DNA from: Alisma plantago-aquatica | Taxonomy: Eukaryota; Streptophyta; Magnoliopsida; Alismatales; Alismataceae | Assembly (NCBI GenBank): GCA_963693085.1 | Contig: OY856414.1 | Location: 259,665,001-259,729,000 of the forward strand | DNA: 64,000 nucleotides | Direction of reading: 5' to 3' | Shown here: one piece after another, positions 46,081 to 57,892 of the stretch | Layout of the letters: every line of letters begins with the position of its first letter | Numbering within the stretch: position 1 is the first letter of the stretch | Made by a program: the position numbers and the translations under genes | Notes under the pieces: generated by a model | What the model was told of the DNA's origin: nothing | What the model saw: only the letters and a program-made list of their open reading frames with translations | The model's database searches: none

Positions 46081-48150
46081 TTCATCAGTTAACCAGTAAT
46101 AATTATTAAATTTTACAAACTCCATAGAACCAAAGGGAGTTATTAGAGGATTATCCGAAAGAGGGAGGTGTCTAGAAAAGGATCACGACCGGGGCTGGCA
46201 ATATTTTCCTCTGCACCGCTAGTCGGAATACGAGGACTCCCGGATCCGTGTGACTGCCTGGCTGGCCAAAGTCTTAGGGTATGAATCGAAATAAGATACC
46301 TTTAGGACTTCTCATCTAATTCATCCCTTCTCATCACAAAATTCTGATAAGGACCTAAAGGATTAGGGTTTTCTTTCTTCTCCTCACCCTCTAGAAGTAT
46401 GGGTAAGGTTAATAAGGTTTAAGGAATCCTCCATCAAATTAATGAAAGGCATGTAAATAAGATGTCATGGACATAAGCTTAATAGTTTAAGCGCAAATTA
46501 AATAATAGATACATGCTTAGGTCGTATGACATATGTTGTCATGTCCTCAGAGTAGACCTTCTTGTCTGGAGAATAAGTTAGTCTTGGAGATAGAGATCTC
46601 CATTGCAAGTAGAGACCTGGCACATCCTCTGAGGATGATGCTAACCCTAACCCTAAGTGAAGGTTAGGGAGAGATGAGTTAGACCAGGTGTTTGAAAGGA
46701 CATGCCTTTGGGATGCCATATGATCCATGGGTGACCTAACACCTTTGGCAACCCAACCCTGGGAAGGGTCGTGCATGTTAGGGTAAAGGATAGCTCCTTA
46801 GATGATGAGGTTAGTGAAGGACCTTAGAAACCCTATGGGCTTGTGCAAGTAGGGTATAGCTGGCACCTAGGGCACGTCATAGTGCTGACAGTAGGGTGAA
46901 ACCCTGGATAAGGAATTATGATGGAGCATAAAGGGTTATGGATGATCTTGAGCAAACATAAGTTTGAACCTAGGCTTCACCCATGTAGGGTATGCTTTTG
47001 AGGTTAATCCTTCATGAAGAGAGGACCTCTAATGGTGAGGTTAGGGTTAGCTCTAGATAGAGAGCAGGAAATCCAACAAGAAGTTTGGAAGCCTAAAACC
47101 CTGAACAATGGATGATAGTGGTTGCTTCATGATCAATCCCTGAAAGTTGATGATATCTTGGTTGCCTTTGGAGGGACCAAACCCTAGAGATAGAAGATGA
47201 AGCATCTGGTGCCTATGTGCCTACGGTATATGTGTTTACTTTCTAAGGTAGGAAGAAGAGTTCCTTAGACCTAGAAAGGTTTAGTAGCAGGTTATGAGGC
47301 CTTGTACCTTGTTGGTTGTCCTTAAGGAGGACCCAACCCTAAGTGTTGCTCGAGTTGAAGGATGACAAGAAGTGCATGTCATGCCTTTTGCATGCTTGGT
47401 TCATAGCTAAGAGATAGAACATGCAGTTGAACACCTACAAGTGAACTTAGGGTTCCTAGGCCTAAGAGGGGAAGTGGTGTACCTAATGCTCATGATGAGA
47501 ATTAAGTTGCCTTAGTTTCGATCATGGTACACCTCATGTATAGAGGAAAAAGGAAGTCCCTTAAGTTAAGGTATGCTTAATGAACCCCTCACAGCTAGGT
47601 CGATGATAAAGGAAGGTATGATCTTGATCCAGCATTGAAGAAAGAGGACAAGTATGACCTAGTATGGTTCAGTAGGAGATCTGCTTGTGCCTTAATAGCT
47701 TGCTAGGGTTAAGTAGGCTCATCTAGATGTAAACCCTAGACCTAAGAGCTTTCGTGACCTTGTTATCAAGAGATAGTTGTTTTCCTCCCATCCTGGGAGA
47801 GGGACCCCTTTGGTAGGGTGTATATAAATTTTGTTGGTTTAAGGTAACCTAAAGAGGTCTCATAGGATCTTGAGAAGCTAAGTGAAAAGTACATGGTATG
47901 AGGATGAACCTATAGACCCATAGATATGCATCTCTAAGTGCATGCGGATGTGTTACCATGGAGGTAACCAGTATGGGACTTGACCAAGGTAGGTAGGTTG
48001 CCATGATCCCAATGAAAGGATGAAAGCCAACCTTTAAATGCAGAAAGAGAGATGATGAAGACTTGGGTAAGGTTCTAAGTGAACATGTACTATAATGGAA
48101 TCCTAAGTCTATCCTGGGGTCAGGTAGGGATAAGACCGATGAAAGTAGGA
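46081..48150 (+). other. 5' interior of element E without recognisable coding sequence
   Basis: No zinc knuckle or protease motif is visible. Blocks match the D interior on the opposite strand. Minus-strand open frames such as 46498-46776 are open in part in D too (29539-29742), but this reflects family relationship, not a known protein. Confidence 0.55.
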
Positions 48151-50340
48151 GTTGCCTAATTCCCCAGTTGCACATGACCATTGGGTCGGGGGGTAACAAC
48201 TATCATTGTCTGAGGGCCATGGGTTAGGAGATTGATCACCTTTATGAACTCATGGGACCCAAAGGGCAGATGAGTAGGGCACTCCCTTGATGCATGAGGG
48301 AAGAGGGATGACCCCCAAAAGAGCCGGTACCCTATAGACCTAAAGGAGATGACCAAGGATATAAACCTCAATAGGTTCTAGACTAGTTTGATATTGTGAT
48401 GTCTGTGATATGTGGCACGTTGCAACTTAGATGTAAAGGTATATTGGCAAGGTGGGATGTGCCATCTCTACTCTTGGAATAGGAAGAACTCTGTATTTGG
48501 ACTGCAGCCAAATGCTTATTTCTTCTTGTTATGGGGGTGAGAGATAACATTACGCATGCCATACACCAAGGATAAGAGATTATGTAGGTTGGAATGTCAC
48601 CACGAGAAATAGGGATAGAGGAGATGACCTACTCAGGTAAAGTGAATGATACATGGTTTGCAAACACTAAGAGGAATGAGGTAGTCACCCTATGAGGATG
48701 TTTTTATCATGAGCTATGTGGAACTTATACCAGGTTGAGTTTAATCACCATGATGATGAAATCAGAGAGTGTTCTTAATGAAGATAGACATAGAGTTTGA
48801 GGTGAGATGATAAGTGAAATACATGGAAGTGTATGTCTTCAATGTTACCTAATACCTAAGGATGTGAAGTGGTAATGGATGTTCTGGTTGAGATACATCT
48901 GACTTGTTTGACTAGAAGCTAGAAGAGGTTGTTTAGTTAACCCTAAGTTTGAAAAGGAGAGGTGTTTAGATAACACTCAGATGTAAAAAGATACGTTGAA
49001 AAGTAAGAGTTGTTTGGTTAGCCAGTCTAGTCCTTGATACGATGGAAGGATGATGGTAGAACCTCAAGTGCACTTCTTTGGAAAAGAAGGTGATGAAACC
49101 CCGACTAGAATGGTTTAATTAGGGTTTCTGAGGAATCGATCTTGAGGAATCATGACATATAGGAAATCAAGATTGAAGATCACCATACACCGTGGTCTTA
49201 CCAAGATGGTAAATGGCAATAGCACTTTAGATACCTAAGATAAAGTTGCATGTGGTATATGGTCATGCAAGATGAGGTAAAGGACGAACCCCAGTAACCC
49301 AGTGTATCGATATAAAGGACAAAAGAGTCCCTAAGAGAGAATGGGAGTTCATCACTATGAATGTTGTGATAGGTCTCCCCTAGACCAAGGAAGGTCGAGA
49401 TGCAATATGGGTTATGGTAGATCACCTTACCTAGATGACATGATAAAGAAAGAGTTCTGTCAGGGGACAGATCTGGTTGAACCATCCATGAGAGAGAGAT
49501 GGTTCAACTATGAAGCAAGTCCAAAAGTTTTTGAGTTTGACCTAAAGGTTCCCTTCCAAAAGGTGGAAGTAGGTACATGAAGAACTCAATGTTAGTACCA
49601 TTTATCACCCCAAACTATTGGTTAGTATGATCCAGACTAAAGGGTCTGATGAGAGCATATGTGCTCGTCCAGGGTGATAGCTAGAGATAGTTCTTGTCCT
49701 GTAAAAGATGTGATGATGACCACCATAGCCAGTATCAAGATTCTAGGAAGCTCTGTAAGGGAGGTTGTGTCGGTCACCACTTCAGTAAGGTGATGTTGGT
49801 GAAAGGACCACATGATGATTAGAAAAGGACCACAATGCAGGAAGACGAAAGTCGCTTTAATCATGCAATGGCCGAAAGGAGCCTAGAGACGACGAGAGTC
49901 GTGAGCAGATGCAAAGTGGACTAACGTACATTGCAGTATGGGAGAATATAATGTGAGAATCCGACCCCTCAGAGCTGCAGCTGAGGAGGCTGAGTCCCCG
50001 ATACATTGGTTTATTTAAAATGGATTGGTGGAGAAAGTTATGTTTGATCTTACCCCTCAGGATAAGGTAATGTGTGATGAGTTCCATGTGTCCAATTTAG
50101 AATACTATGTGAGGTACCCGACCATGTGCTGAGCGATGAACCTAGTAAGCCCAAGGGAGGCTAAAATGGCCTGAGTCACCTGTGCAGTTTATAGACGCCA
50201 GGGTGAAAGAACTCAGAGAAAAGAATATGTAATGTTAAAGGTTCTTTGGAAGCACCATGAGTACGGTAAAGCCACATAGGGGTCAATGGTGGACATGGGA
50301 AGGTCTTATCCTGAATTGTTTGTTTGCTTGATAGAATTTT
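48150..50340 (+). pseudogene. Relics of Gypsy coding sequence in element E
   Basis: Plus-strand fragments in the order expected of a Gypsy polyprotein: HCLRAMG, stop (TAG 48225-48227), EIDHLYELMGPKGQM at about 48206-48270 (possibly gag); WEFITMNVVIGLP then EGRDAIWVMVDHLT at 49342-49430 (integrase core entry); LRRLSPRYIGLFKM at 49981-50022; and VLWKHHEYGKAT, stop, GSMVDMGRSYPELF at about 50235-50320 (pol C-terminus). Stops and frame changes separate all of them. The first stop is shared with D; the last is private to E, where D has Trp. Confidence 0.68.
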
Positions 50341-50354
50341 GAGGACAAAATTCC

Positions 50355-50370
50355 TATAAGAGGGGAAGGA
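50355..50370 (+). other. Polypurine tract of element E
   Basis: ATAAGAGGGGAAGGA sits directly before the 3' LTR start TGTTACAACC. D has the near-identical ATAAGAGGAGAAGGA on its minus strand (25922-25936). Confidence 0.8.
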
Positions 50371-53300
50371 TGTTACAACCCCAATTTTTTGGGTTCATTT
50401 GGCGAGAAATGTAATTTCTCATATTAAAGATATTTGAACAAATAATGCAATAATTTACTTCAAATAAATAGATTTCGTTCACAATAGCCTTGATTGGTTG
50501 CTTTGCGGGCTTTATTGGCTATTGGGCCCAAATAACAATGAAATTCGATTAGTAATTGGATAATTGAATTTTTAAGAAAAGAAATATGTAGAAACCTCTA
50601 GAAGGCAAATCCAAAGAGGATTTCGTGCCTCTTGGGTTCCTTGGGTACCAAGGCGTCCAAGGTTGCAAAAAGAAATCAATAAGAAAAGAAAAGATTAAAT
50701 AAGTATTTCTTTATGAAGAAAGAAATTGAAAATATTGATGAAATGTGGAAATTAAGTGAAAAGATGTATAATTGAGTTACCCTTTATGGAATTTCGTATC
50801 CCAAGGATTTCTTATGATAAAAGGGGTGCCAATGAGGAAAATAAAAGAGAAATAAAGGGAAATCCTTAAAAAGGAAATATTTTAATAAGAAAGATACAAG
50901 ATAATGGGTATTAAGCAAAATAATTATGGAAAATATTTGGAAATATCTAGAACTGTCATTAATGGCCACAATGGTTTAGATTTCATTTACATGTGTTTAC
51001 TAATGGAGAGAGAAGTCAAAATAAAAGGAAATAGAAAAGAAAGGAATAGAGGAATAAGCATGTTGCCATATACATACCAACCACCCTTACACGGTTTGGT
51101 GTACATAAAAGATGATAATTGATTAGGTATATCAAGTGATATGTTGATTACAAGTACCTATAACAAAGGAGTATGAGGGGAATATCTCTTTCCTTAGTGG
51201 GTATTAGGATAAAGAATCATCTTTTTCTATCTAAGGAAAGAGAGGAAACATGAAGATGGGTTAGAGAAGTAATGATGCTTAAACATGATTACTAATTTTT
51301 TTCCTTGTTGTATCATGATGCACCACGATAAAAGAGGAAAGCTAGTACGTAGGGGAGAGAGATTGCTGGGAGAAATCTGTATATATATATGTATATGGTG
51401 ATCCCTTGTGTGAGACACACATCTCTCATCTTCTTGTGTCTTCTTCCTCTATCGTTTCCTCCCTTAACCCTAGGAACGGTTGGTTCAAGCTCAAGCAACA
51501 CACACAGAGGTTTCTATTCTTGGCAAGCACTCGCCTATAGACTGCTTCGTGGCGACCCTTCTTTGCTCAGATGTGGCGCTTGACACTAGCCAGTCATCAG
51601 CGCAGGTGACGAAGAAGATGGAGCAGCCAACCTCACGCAAAGATCCAAGCCATAGGAGAGATGGCTGATTAATGGAGGATGAGAGCAATGGGGAGGCAAT
51701 CTATAGACCTGTAGTAATGGTAGATGACAGCGGAACTGGGACACGGGAGGTACTAGAAGCCTCAGTTCGGCAAGCATTGAGATCACCGAAGAGTACCTCT
51801 GATGCAGGGAAGACGGCGCCGAGATAGCAGAAAGGATATGCTGGTGTCTGTGTGGAGGGAGAGCAGGGAAGACGGCGACTAGATGCGACAGTCCCTGAGT
51901 CGGGGGGAAGAAGCCTTGGGGATGGCATCCTCAGCCATGAGACCTGGCGCCGGGGAACGCGCAACACCAGACACGGCAGTGCACCTGTGTTCACGCGGAG
52001 AAGACGGACCAGGAGAGGGACGGGGACGCGATCCAAGTGCCTGGACCGGGTGGCTGGACCGGCCGGTTCAGAGGTACAATGGGCGGGGTCATCGCCCACT
52101 TAACCAACTGGACGTGGGTCCCAGGTGGCGTGGCCCAATAGGAGGCTGCCACATCACCCTGGACGAAGGTAAAAAGTCTAATCTTTCACAAATTATAGAA
52201 AATGCTAAGAGTGTCAAAAAATAGCAAATCTATATATCAAAATGATCGGAAAAATGAGGGGAATGCAAATAAAATATGTTTGAAGTCTTATTATGCTCCC
52301 TGCTCTGAAAATCAGGTAATCTATATATGATAAGTGAAGATTTATAAATGGAAACCCTAGAGTGGATATTAAACATGTTAATTACATTAAAAATCCTTGT
52401 TTTATGCTCTTATATAATATTGTTTAACAAGATGAGATATGAAGGTGATCATGTTAATGGTAGGGTTTCCAATGTGTATAATCATACTTATGAGAACTAG
52501 GTTTTAAAACTCAGATATGGTTAGTGAATGTTAATTGGATCTAAGCGATCATAACAGACATATTTTTGGGATATGTTAATTAGGGTTACACATGATGTAT
52601 GATTGGGACTAATAACTCTAAATAAACAATTATGTGATGGAATTAGGGTTTGTACATCTATTCCTTAACCAAACCCTAATACCCTAGATTAGGATCGATT
52701 AATGTTTACTTGGAATAATATGTGATGGTGACAATTTAGGATTTACATACATGCAGATTAAACGATCATTTACTTGGTTTGCTTGCTCAACTGGTTGCTT
52801 GAATCTACTCGAAGTATAACTGTATATTCTGCATGGAAAAGGTATGTGGTTACGCTTATGACTATACCGAATAGTTTCCCGAGGATTTTATCGACGTTTC
52901 CCTCAATGCATGAATTAAATGTTGGATGTCTATTTATTGCATGCAACTATAAAGTGACTATGACTATCACTGTAAATGAGTATATATAACTGGCTAGATC
53001 CGGGTCCACCTCTATTGCTTTGAAAAGGCTAAGAAAAAGGGGTAATCCTAGAGCAAGGTCTAGGTTACCGAGAGTTAGAAACTGGGCTACCTACGTGTAG
53101 TACCATGAGACTCATTAGCCTGCCATGAGTTAAGGAGTGGGCTACTTACGAGTAGTGCCATGTAACTCAACCCTAGAAATTGGTTCACTTATAGGTGGAT
53201 CATGAGGGGTTTAATGGGGACAACATAGAGGATAGGGTATTCTTGGATTGCGGAGTTATATCTAAAATGTAATCTTGGTTGTTAAATGATTAATTGAATG

Positions 53301-53651
53301 ATTACATTGTTAACGTAATTACATTAGTATTGTTTTCCCCAAATACCAGTTGTCGGCGTTTTAGGGACAATCCAAAAGGACAAACAGTAAATCGTCACAT
53401 TATGAAATACATGAAGACAAAAAATGCAAGGAGGATTAGTTAGCGTAGAATCATTAAGTGGATAGAAGTTAGAAATACAAAATTTCAAAAGGTATGCAAA
53501 GTTTATTTTCTTACAGCTTTTCAGTATAGTATGTTAAAATTTGATAAATATTCTTGGTTAATTGTCGAACCTTTGATCCAGAAGTCATGGGTGCGGCTTC
53601 GACCTCTCGGTCTGCCTTAATTGGGGGTTATCGGGAGGTGGGGTCGTAATA
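50371..53651 (+). repeat. 3' LTR of element E (3281 bp)
   Basis: Direct repeat of 42752-46061. Its terminal CA has become TA (GGGTCGTAATA), followed by the GTTAG duplication. Long stretches are identical to the 5' LTR (for example 50890-51180), others differ at 2-3%. Confidence 0.93.
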
Positions 53652-53656
53652 GTTAG

Positions 53657-54511
53657 AGTATGAATGGTATACTTCATCTCATCAGGGCATTAATTTAGAA
53701 TGTTTGTAAAACGTAATCAGCCATGTAGCATATTTGTTTAAGGTTGAAATACGAGAATCATTGGTTGATGATACCTTGCTTAGCATGTTCTAGATGAATA
53801 AAGGTTATGTATGTTATTCAAATACTTATTGGATAAGTGACATGCTACTTTATAAAGTCATAATTGATATGCTTTGAATAAGAATATTGCTCTAAATCTA
53901 TTTTGACATTGAATTATCTGCTGCTGAAAATATATATAATTTCTGTGTTCATTTTTATTCTAATTAAACAACAATAATAATGTTTTTGGTGGGGAGTTAT
54001 ATCTCTCACTGGGACATGGGTCTCACTCCGTTGGTCACCAACATTTTTAGGTGGACGCGGACGAGGAGGCAGAAACCCTTCAGTAGGTGAAGGACAACAG
54101 CAACAACAGTAGTGTACAACAGTGATTTTCTCAGGTGGAGACATTGGCTGCCAAGTCTTGTATATGTGTAGATAGAGTCCTATGTGTCATCTCTGTACTC
54201 TCATGTCCTTGGAGTCAGTATTTAATTTAATGAAACGATCTGAGATTTTAGCTTGATGCCTCAATGTTTTTGTACTGCATGTATATAGTTTTAACAGGGC
54301 AATTGATGCTTGTAACCTCGAGAAGGAATGGTACAAGATATGTACTTGTGAACCAGAATGTAATTGAATTACCTTGGTTCTTTTTGAAAGGGTTTTCCAA
54401 TGTATGGATCTCTTTGTGAAATGGTTTTAATTTTTAGTGATTTCTAGTAATCCGCTGCGAATGATACACTTCCTCTTAGTTAATTTGGTTAATTATTATT
54501 TGTATGCCACA
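53657..54511 (+). repeat. 3' LTR of element C, second part
   Basis: Resumes C's 3' LTR after E and its duplicated GTTAG (53652-53656). Colinear with about 36829-37682 and ends TGTATGCCACA, followed by AGGCG (54512-54516). Confidence 0.93.
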
Positions 54512-54516
54512 AGGCG

Positions 54517-55230
54517 GGCCTCATCACTATAGAAAATAACGCAATCTACACCATATGTTCGGTCGATGATACTTTCTATGAGCGTCAACTTCCTGATCCT
54601 ATCTTCAACATCAGACATGTTGACCACTATAGACGGCCAACTGTGGACGATGACAATGTTGGACAACAAGAAGTCAATGCTAAGGAGGAAGAAGAATAAA
54701 GTGATGATGTGGAGGAAGTGGAGCCCACTATTCCTATGACACATAGAGTGTCTCCATGGAAGCATCCTCGACATTACACTTCCTCATCATCATCTGCCCC
54801 ACCACTTCTATGGTGGGTATGTATTCTATGTTGCAGGACATCCAGACACATCAACAGTAGCAAACCCAATCTCTGGCTAGTATTCAAGACGTGCAAGGTC
54901 GCATGTACACCAACTAGTTGGTGATTTATGAAAATGAATATCTTCTCTTCGCCAACCAAGAGAACATGCATCAGCATCTGCAACAGGTGGAAAATTATCA
55001 ACAGTCGTTCTTTGACCATTACTGGAGCCAGGGATATTTTGGAGGATACCTGATGCCACTGGATATGCCTTCGTTTGACCCGACCTTTTAGTGGATGTTT
55101 CTCCCCAAGACCCCACTCAGCCTCTGCCACCATCGTTTTAGTCAGGTATCACTGTTCCACCCCTTAAGTTGGGATTTTGACTATGAGTACATAGTCATAT
55201 TCAAGCTTAGGGGGGTGCTGGAACAACTTC
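54517..55230 (+). other. Retroelement-like coding remnant, unidentified, ending in a polypurine-like tract
   Basis: A plus-strand frame from 54525 reads ITIENNAIYTICSVDDTFYE, continues as FNIRHVDHYRRPTVDDD, and ends in acidic EEEE at a TAA near 54700. Later stretches are rich in Gln and His (ENMHQHLQQVENYQQSFFDH near 54960-55020). The region ends with CAAGCTTAGGGGGGTGCTGG (55203-55222), which resembles the purine tract before the 3' LTR of some plant Gypsy elements. I do not recognise the protein family. The stretch was contiguous with 32611-32881 before C inserted. Confidence 0.4.
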
Positions 55231-56014
55231 TATCATAGTTTTTTATTTTCTTTTATTTTAGTTTTTTCTTGTTTGATTTATTTTAAGAAAAGTAGTTAGT
55301 TTTCTTATTAGTTTTTCTATTATGTAGGATCCACAATCTATCTAGTGTAATATGTGGAGAAGTAAATGTATGGTTTCAGTTGAAAATATCAATCTCTAGG
55401 ATGGATGCAAAAAAAAAAATTGTGCGCTTATCTTTTGAGTAATCGAGTCACATAAATGAGGAAGTGCTTGAGTAAGTCAGCTTCAGGACATTAGAGCATA
55501 AATGATCATCTAATTTGTGTAAGAAAGTGATTGATAAGGATTTTCGAGCCTAAACTAATCAAACACTAATGCGACCTTAAATCAAAACTTAAGAAAGAAA
55601 CCCCTTGATTACCCTATACACAGGTCGTTAGAGAGGGACATATGATTTTTTTTCTCTAAAGGTTCTGTCTCTTAGTTGTGTGATCTCACCCACCACATAC
55701 TTTTGATTCACACTCCACCATAATAGGATTGAGCACATACTGTCATTCTTTCTCTTGATTGTATTTACATGACATAGTATATCTTGCATATAGTTGTGTT
55801 CTTTTATGTGCATAAAAAGAAAAATATGAAAAAAAAGAAACATACATGTACAATAGTATTTTGGTGCATATTTTGAAGTTGCACAACATCTTATTTTTGT
55901 AGTTGCATATAAATTACATATCATCTTACATAAAGATCATGTTTAGCTTCTTCTCTACTATAAAAGGTAGTGATTGTGCCCATTCTTTAAAAAAAAAATC
56001 ATTGATGTACTTTC
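55231..56014 (+). other. AT-rich stretch without recognisable feature
   Basis: No coding sequence or partner repeat is visible. It contains short A-runs (55409-55420, 55986-55998). It probably belongs to the same degenerate retroelement as the flanking segments. Confidence 0.4.
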
Positions 56015-57188
56015 AATGTTCAGTGCAAGTACTACAATTAATAGTTCAAAAATCCAAAGAACAATAAAGTAAGGTTGTGCGAGCACCGGCCCTAAGGAAA
56101 ATCCCCTTCTTCAGTGCCTCGCCGACTTGGGGGAGGGGCGCTTGCCGCCTCTCGATGCCAGCCTTCTCCCCCTGGCCCTATCACCGGAGCTGGTGGTTCT
56201 CTCAGGGTGGTACACTTTAAATCTATTTTTTCTACTTATAGGCATGGCGGCAAGTCTTCTCAATTAGTTCATCTATGACGATTTGTAGGGATAGTGCATC
56301 GACAGTTGTGTGGTGGTGGTGGATACTTCCATTGGCATGGTCCTGTCGGTGCTTCATCTTTGGATGGACCTAGCTTGTCATTTCCTTTTGGGTTCCTTCG
56401 GCTCTGGTTTTCCTTCTTCCTTTCTTTTCGTCTTGTTGTTTTAATTTGTTTTGTGTCATTCTTAGGTCTAGGTTATTGGGGTCTTCCTTTTTATGTGTCT
56501 TGTTTGTGTCTAATCTACCGTCTGAGGTTTGGTGGGTGTACTCTCAGTTTCTCTATTGGCTTGTTGGGGTAGGGGATAGTTCGAGGTTTTGTGTTTGGAG
56601 GTGTTGATTCCATTCCTCTCTCAATTGCAACCGAGTTAAGATTCTTAGTGAGTGATGGTGGGGTTCTACCGTGTTTTTTATCCCCCATCCTTGTTCTTCC
56701 TCCGGCCTTTTCTGCTCCTTTGCTTGTCCTTGAAAGGGATTCATAGTGGCTTTTTCTGCTGGTGTCATAGTGCGGCCTATTTTCTGTTATCTTTCTCTTT
56801 GTTTACTGTTTTCTTTAGTGAGCTATAGGTTCTATGTGGTCATGTGGTTTGTGTCCTCCTTTCCTGTTAGGTCTTTTTTGTTTCTTTGTTATATGGCAAC
56901 AAGTATGAAGGTGATCTCTTCTTCGTTCACTGGTTTGGAGCATATACTTTATATCAGATATAATCTCATGTTGAAGGAATCTCTCATAAAAAGTAATTCT
57001 GGTCATCAATATAGAAGAGAGATCAATACATCATTGTACTTATCACGTTTCGATATGAGTTTCTGGTTATTGTATCTGCTCTTTACTTTTTTGTGTTTGG
57101 TTTTTGTATCTCCCTTTACATGTAGATGTCGTATGGCTTTAATGTAATGAATGTGGTGTCTTTCAAAAAAAAATGTGTAGTGCAAGTA
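56015..57188 (+). mobile_element. Poly(A)-tailed retroposed insertion (5'-truncated LINE or similar)
   Basis: The insert 56032-57171 is flanked by a 17-bp imperfect duplication: AATGTTCAGTGCAAGTA (56015-56031) and AATGTGTAGTGCAAGTA (57172-57188), 15 of 17 identical. It ends in GGTGTCTTTC plus an A-run (57165-57173). Its base composition (GC-rich 56080-56210, then T-rich) differs from both flanks. These are the marks of target-primed reverse transcription in plus orientation. No endonuclease or RT domain is visible, so it is either a 5'-truncated LINE showing mostly 3' untranslated sequence or a retroposed transcript. Whether it matches LINE L's missing 3' end cannot be seen here. Confidence 0.68.
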
Positions 57189-57892
57189 GAAGCCCAAAGC
57201 AAGTTTATCATGATTAGAAGGAAGCTTAAAATGAAAAAAAAAATCTTGTAGTTCAATGTCAGAAAATGGGGAACAAGGGCACAATTCTACCTAATCATAA
57301 AGAAGAGTCAGTACATGGTGCAGTCTTAGATATTTCATCTTACTTTGAGATTAAATGGTACTACATGCATCATTCTACCGCAATGATTAGGCATTAGGAG
57401 CATTCTATAAGTTTTCATCATCATAGTTCCATCATAAATTTGATTGCATGAATGATTTTATGTTCTCATGATTCTTCCTTAGCCACCTATTTCAACCACC
57501 CATTGCTCTTATTGGTAGGCCACTCAGATGATTTTCTCCTCATTCCTTATTTTATCAGGAGAACTGCTTCTATGTAGATGGTAGGTAGAGAAAAGAGCAA
57601 CATAGATAGGAGATCACACGATGCATCAAGTATGAACCAAACAAGTCTATCATATTAACTGCTTTAACTGATAGTGTCTCATTGATTGGGGGGCAGATAT
57701 CTTGGATAGAGATTTTTGGTCACCTATATGGAAGTTAGTGTTCAGTGGTCAGTAAAGGCCAGAAGCAGGACTGAACAGTGGAGACTTTTTAGATGTACCT
57801 TATGTATTATGTCCTTTAGCTGACTTATCTCAATCAAATCCAAAGGTGTTGTTGCTCGAGGATGAGCATGATTTTAGCTTAGGGGAGTTTGA
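57189..57892 (+). other. Retroelement 3' internal region ending in a polypurine tract
   Basis: Continuation of the host of the retroposed insertion. It ends CTCGAGGATGAGCATGATTT then TAGCTTAGGGGAGTTTGA (57875-57892), a layout typical of the last internal bases of Tat/Athila-type plant Gypsy elements. Confidence 0.45.

Larger units (their letters stand above)
42752..53651 (+). mobile_element. Element E: complete, non-coding Gypsy-derived LTR element (10.9 kb)
   Basis: LTRs 42752-46061 (3310 bp) and 50371-53651 (3281 bp), interior 46062-50370, GTTAG duplication, primer site, polypurine tract. The LTRs differ by about 2% by eye plus small indels such as a deletion of about 22 bp near 53349. The interior has only eroded Gypsy coding relics, so E could not have encoded its own machinery. 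It fits the description of a large non-autonomous (LARD-like) element derived from a chromovirus. Element D is an older or sister copy. Confidence 0.93.
32887..54511 (+). mobile_element. Element C: Gypsy deletion derivative with 4.8-kb LTRs, host of nested element E
   Basis: Termini TGTAACATC and GCCACA, AGGCG duplication, 5' LTR 32887-37682 (4796 bp), interior 37683-38820 (1138 bp), 3' LTR 38821-42751 plus 53657-54511 (4786 bp without E and its duplicated site). The interior keeps the leader, the first few gag codons fused to late integrase, and the pol C-terminus. LTR is therefore about 89% of the element. Its LTRs differ by roughly 5% in stretches compared by eye. B is a close relative with a fuller interior and could represent the autonomous form. 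Confidence 0.93.
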
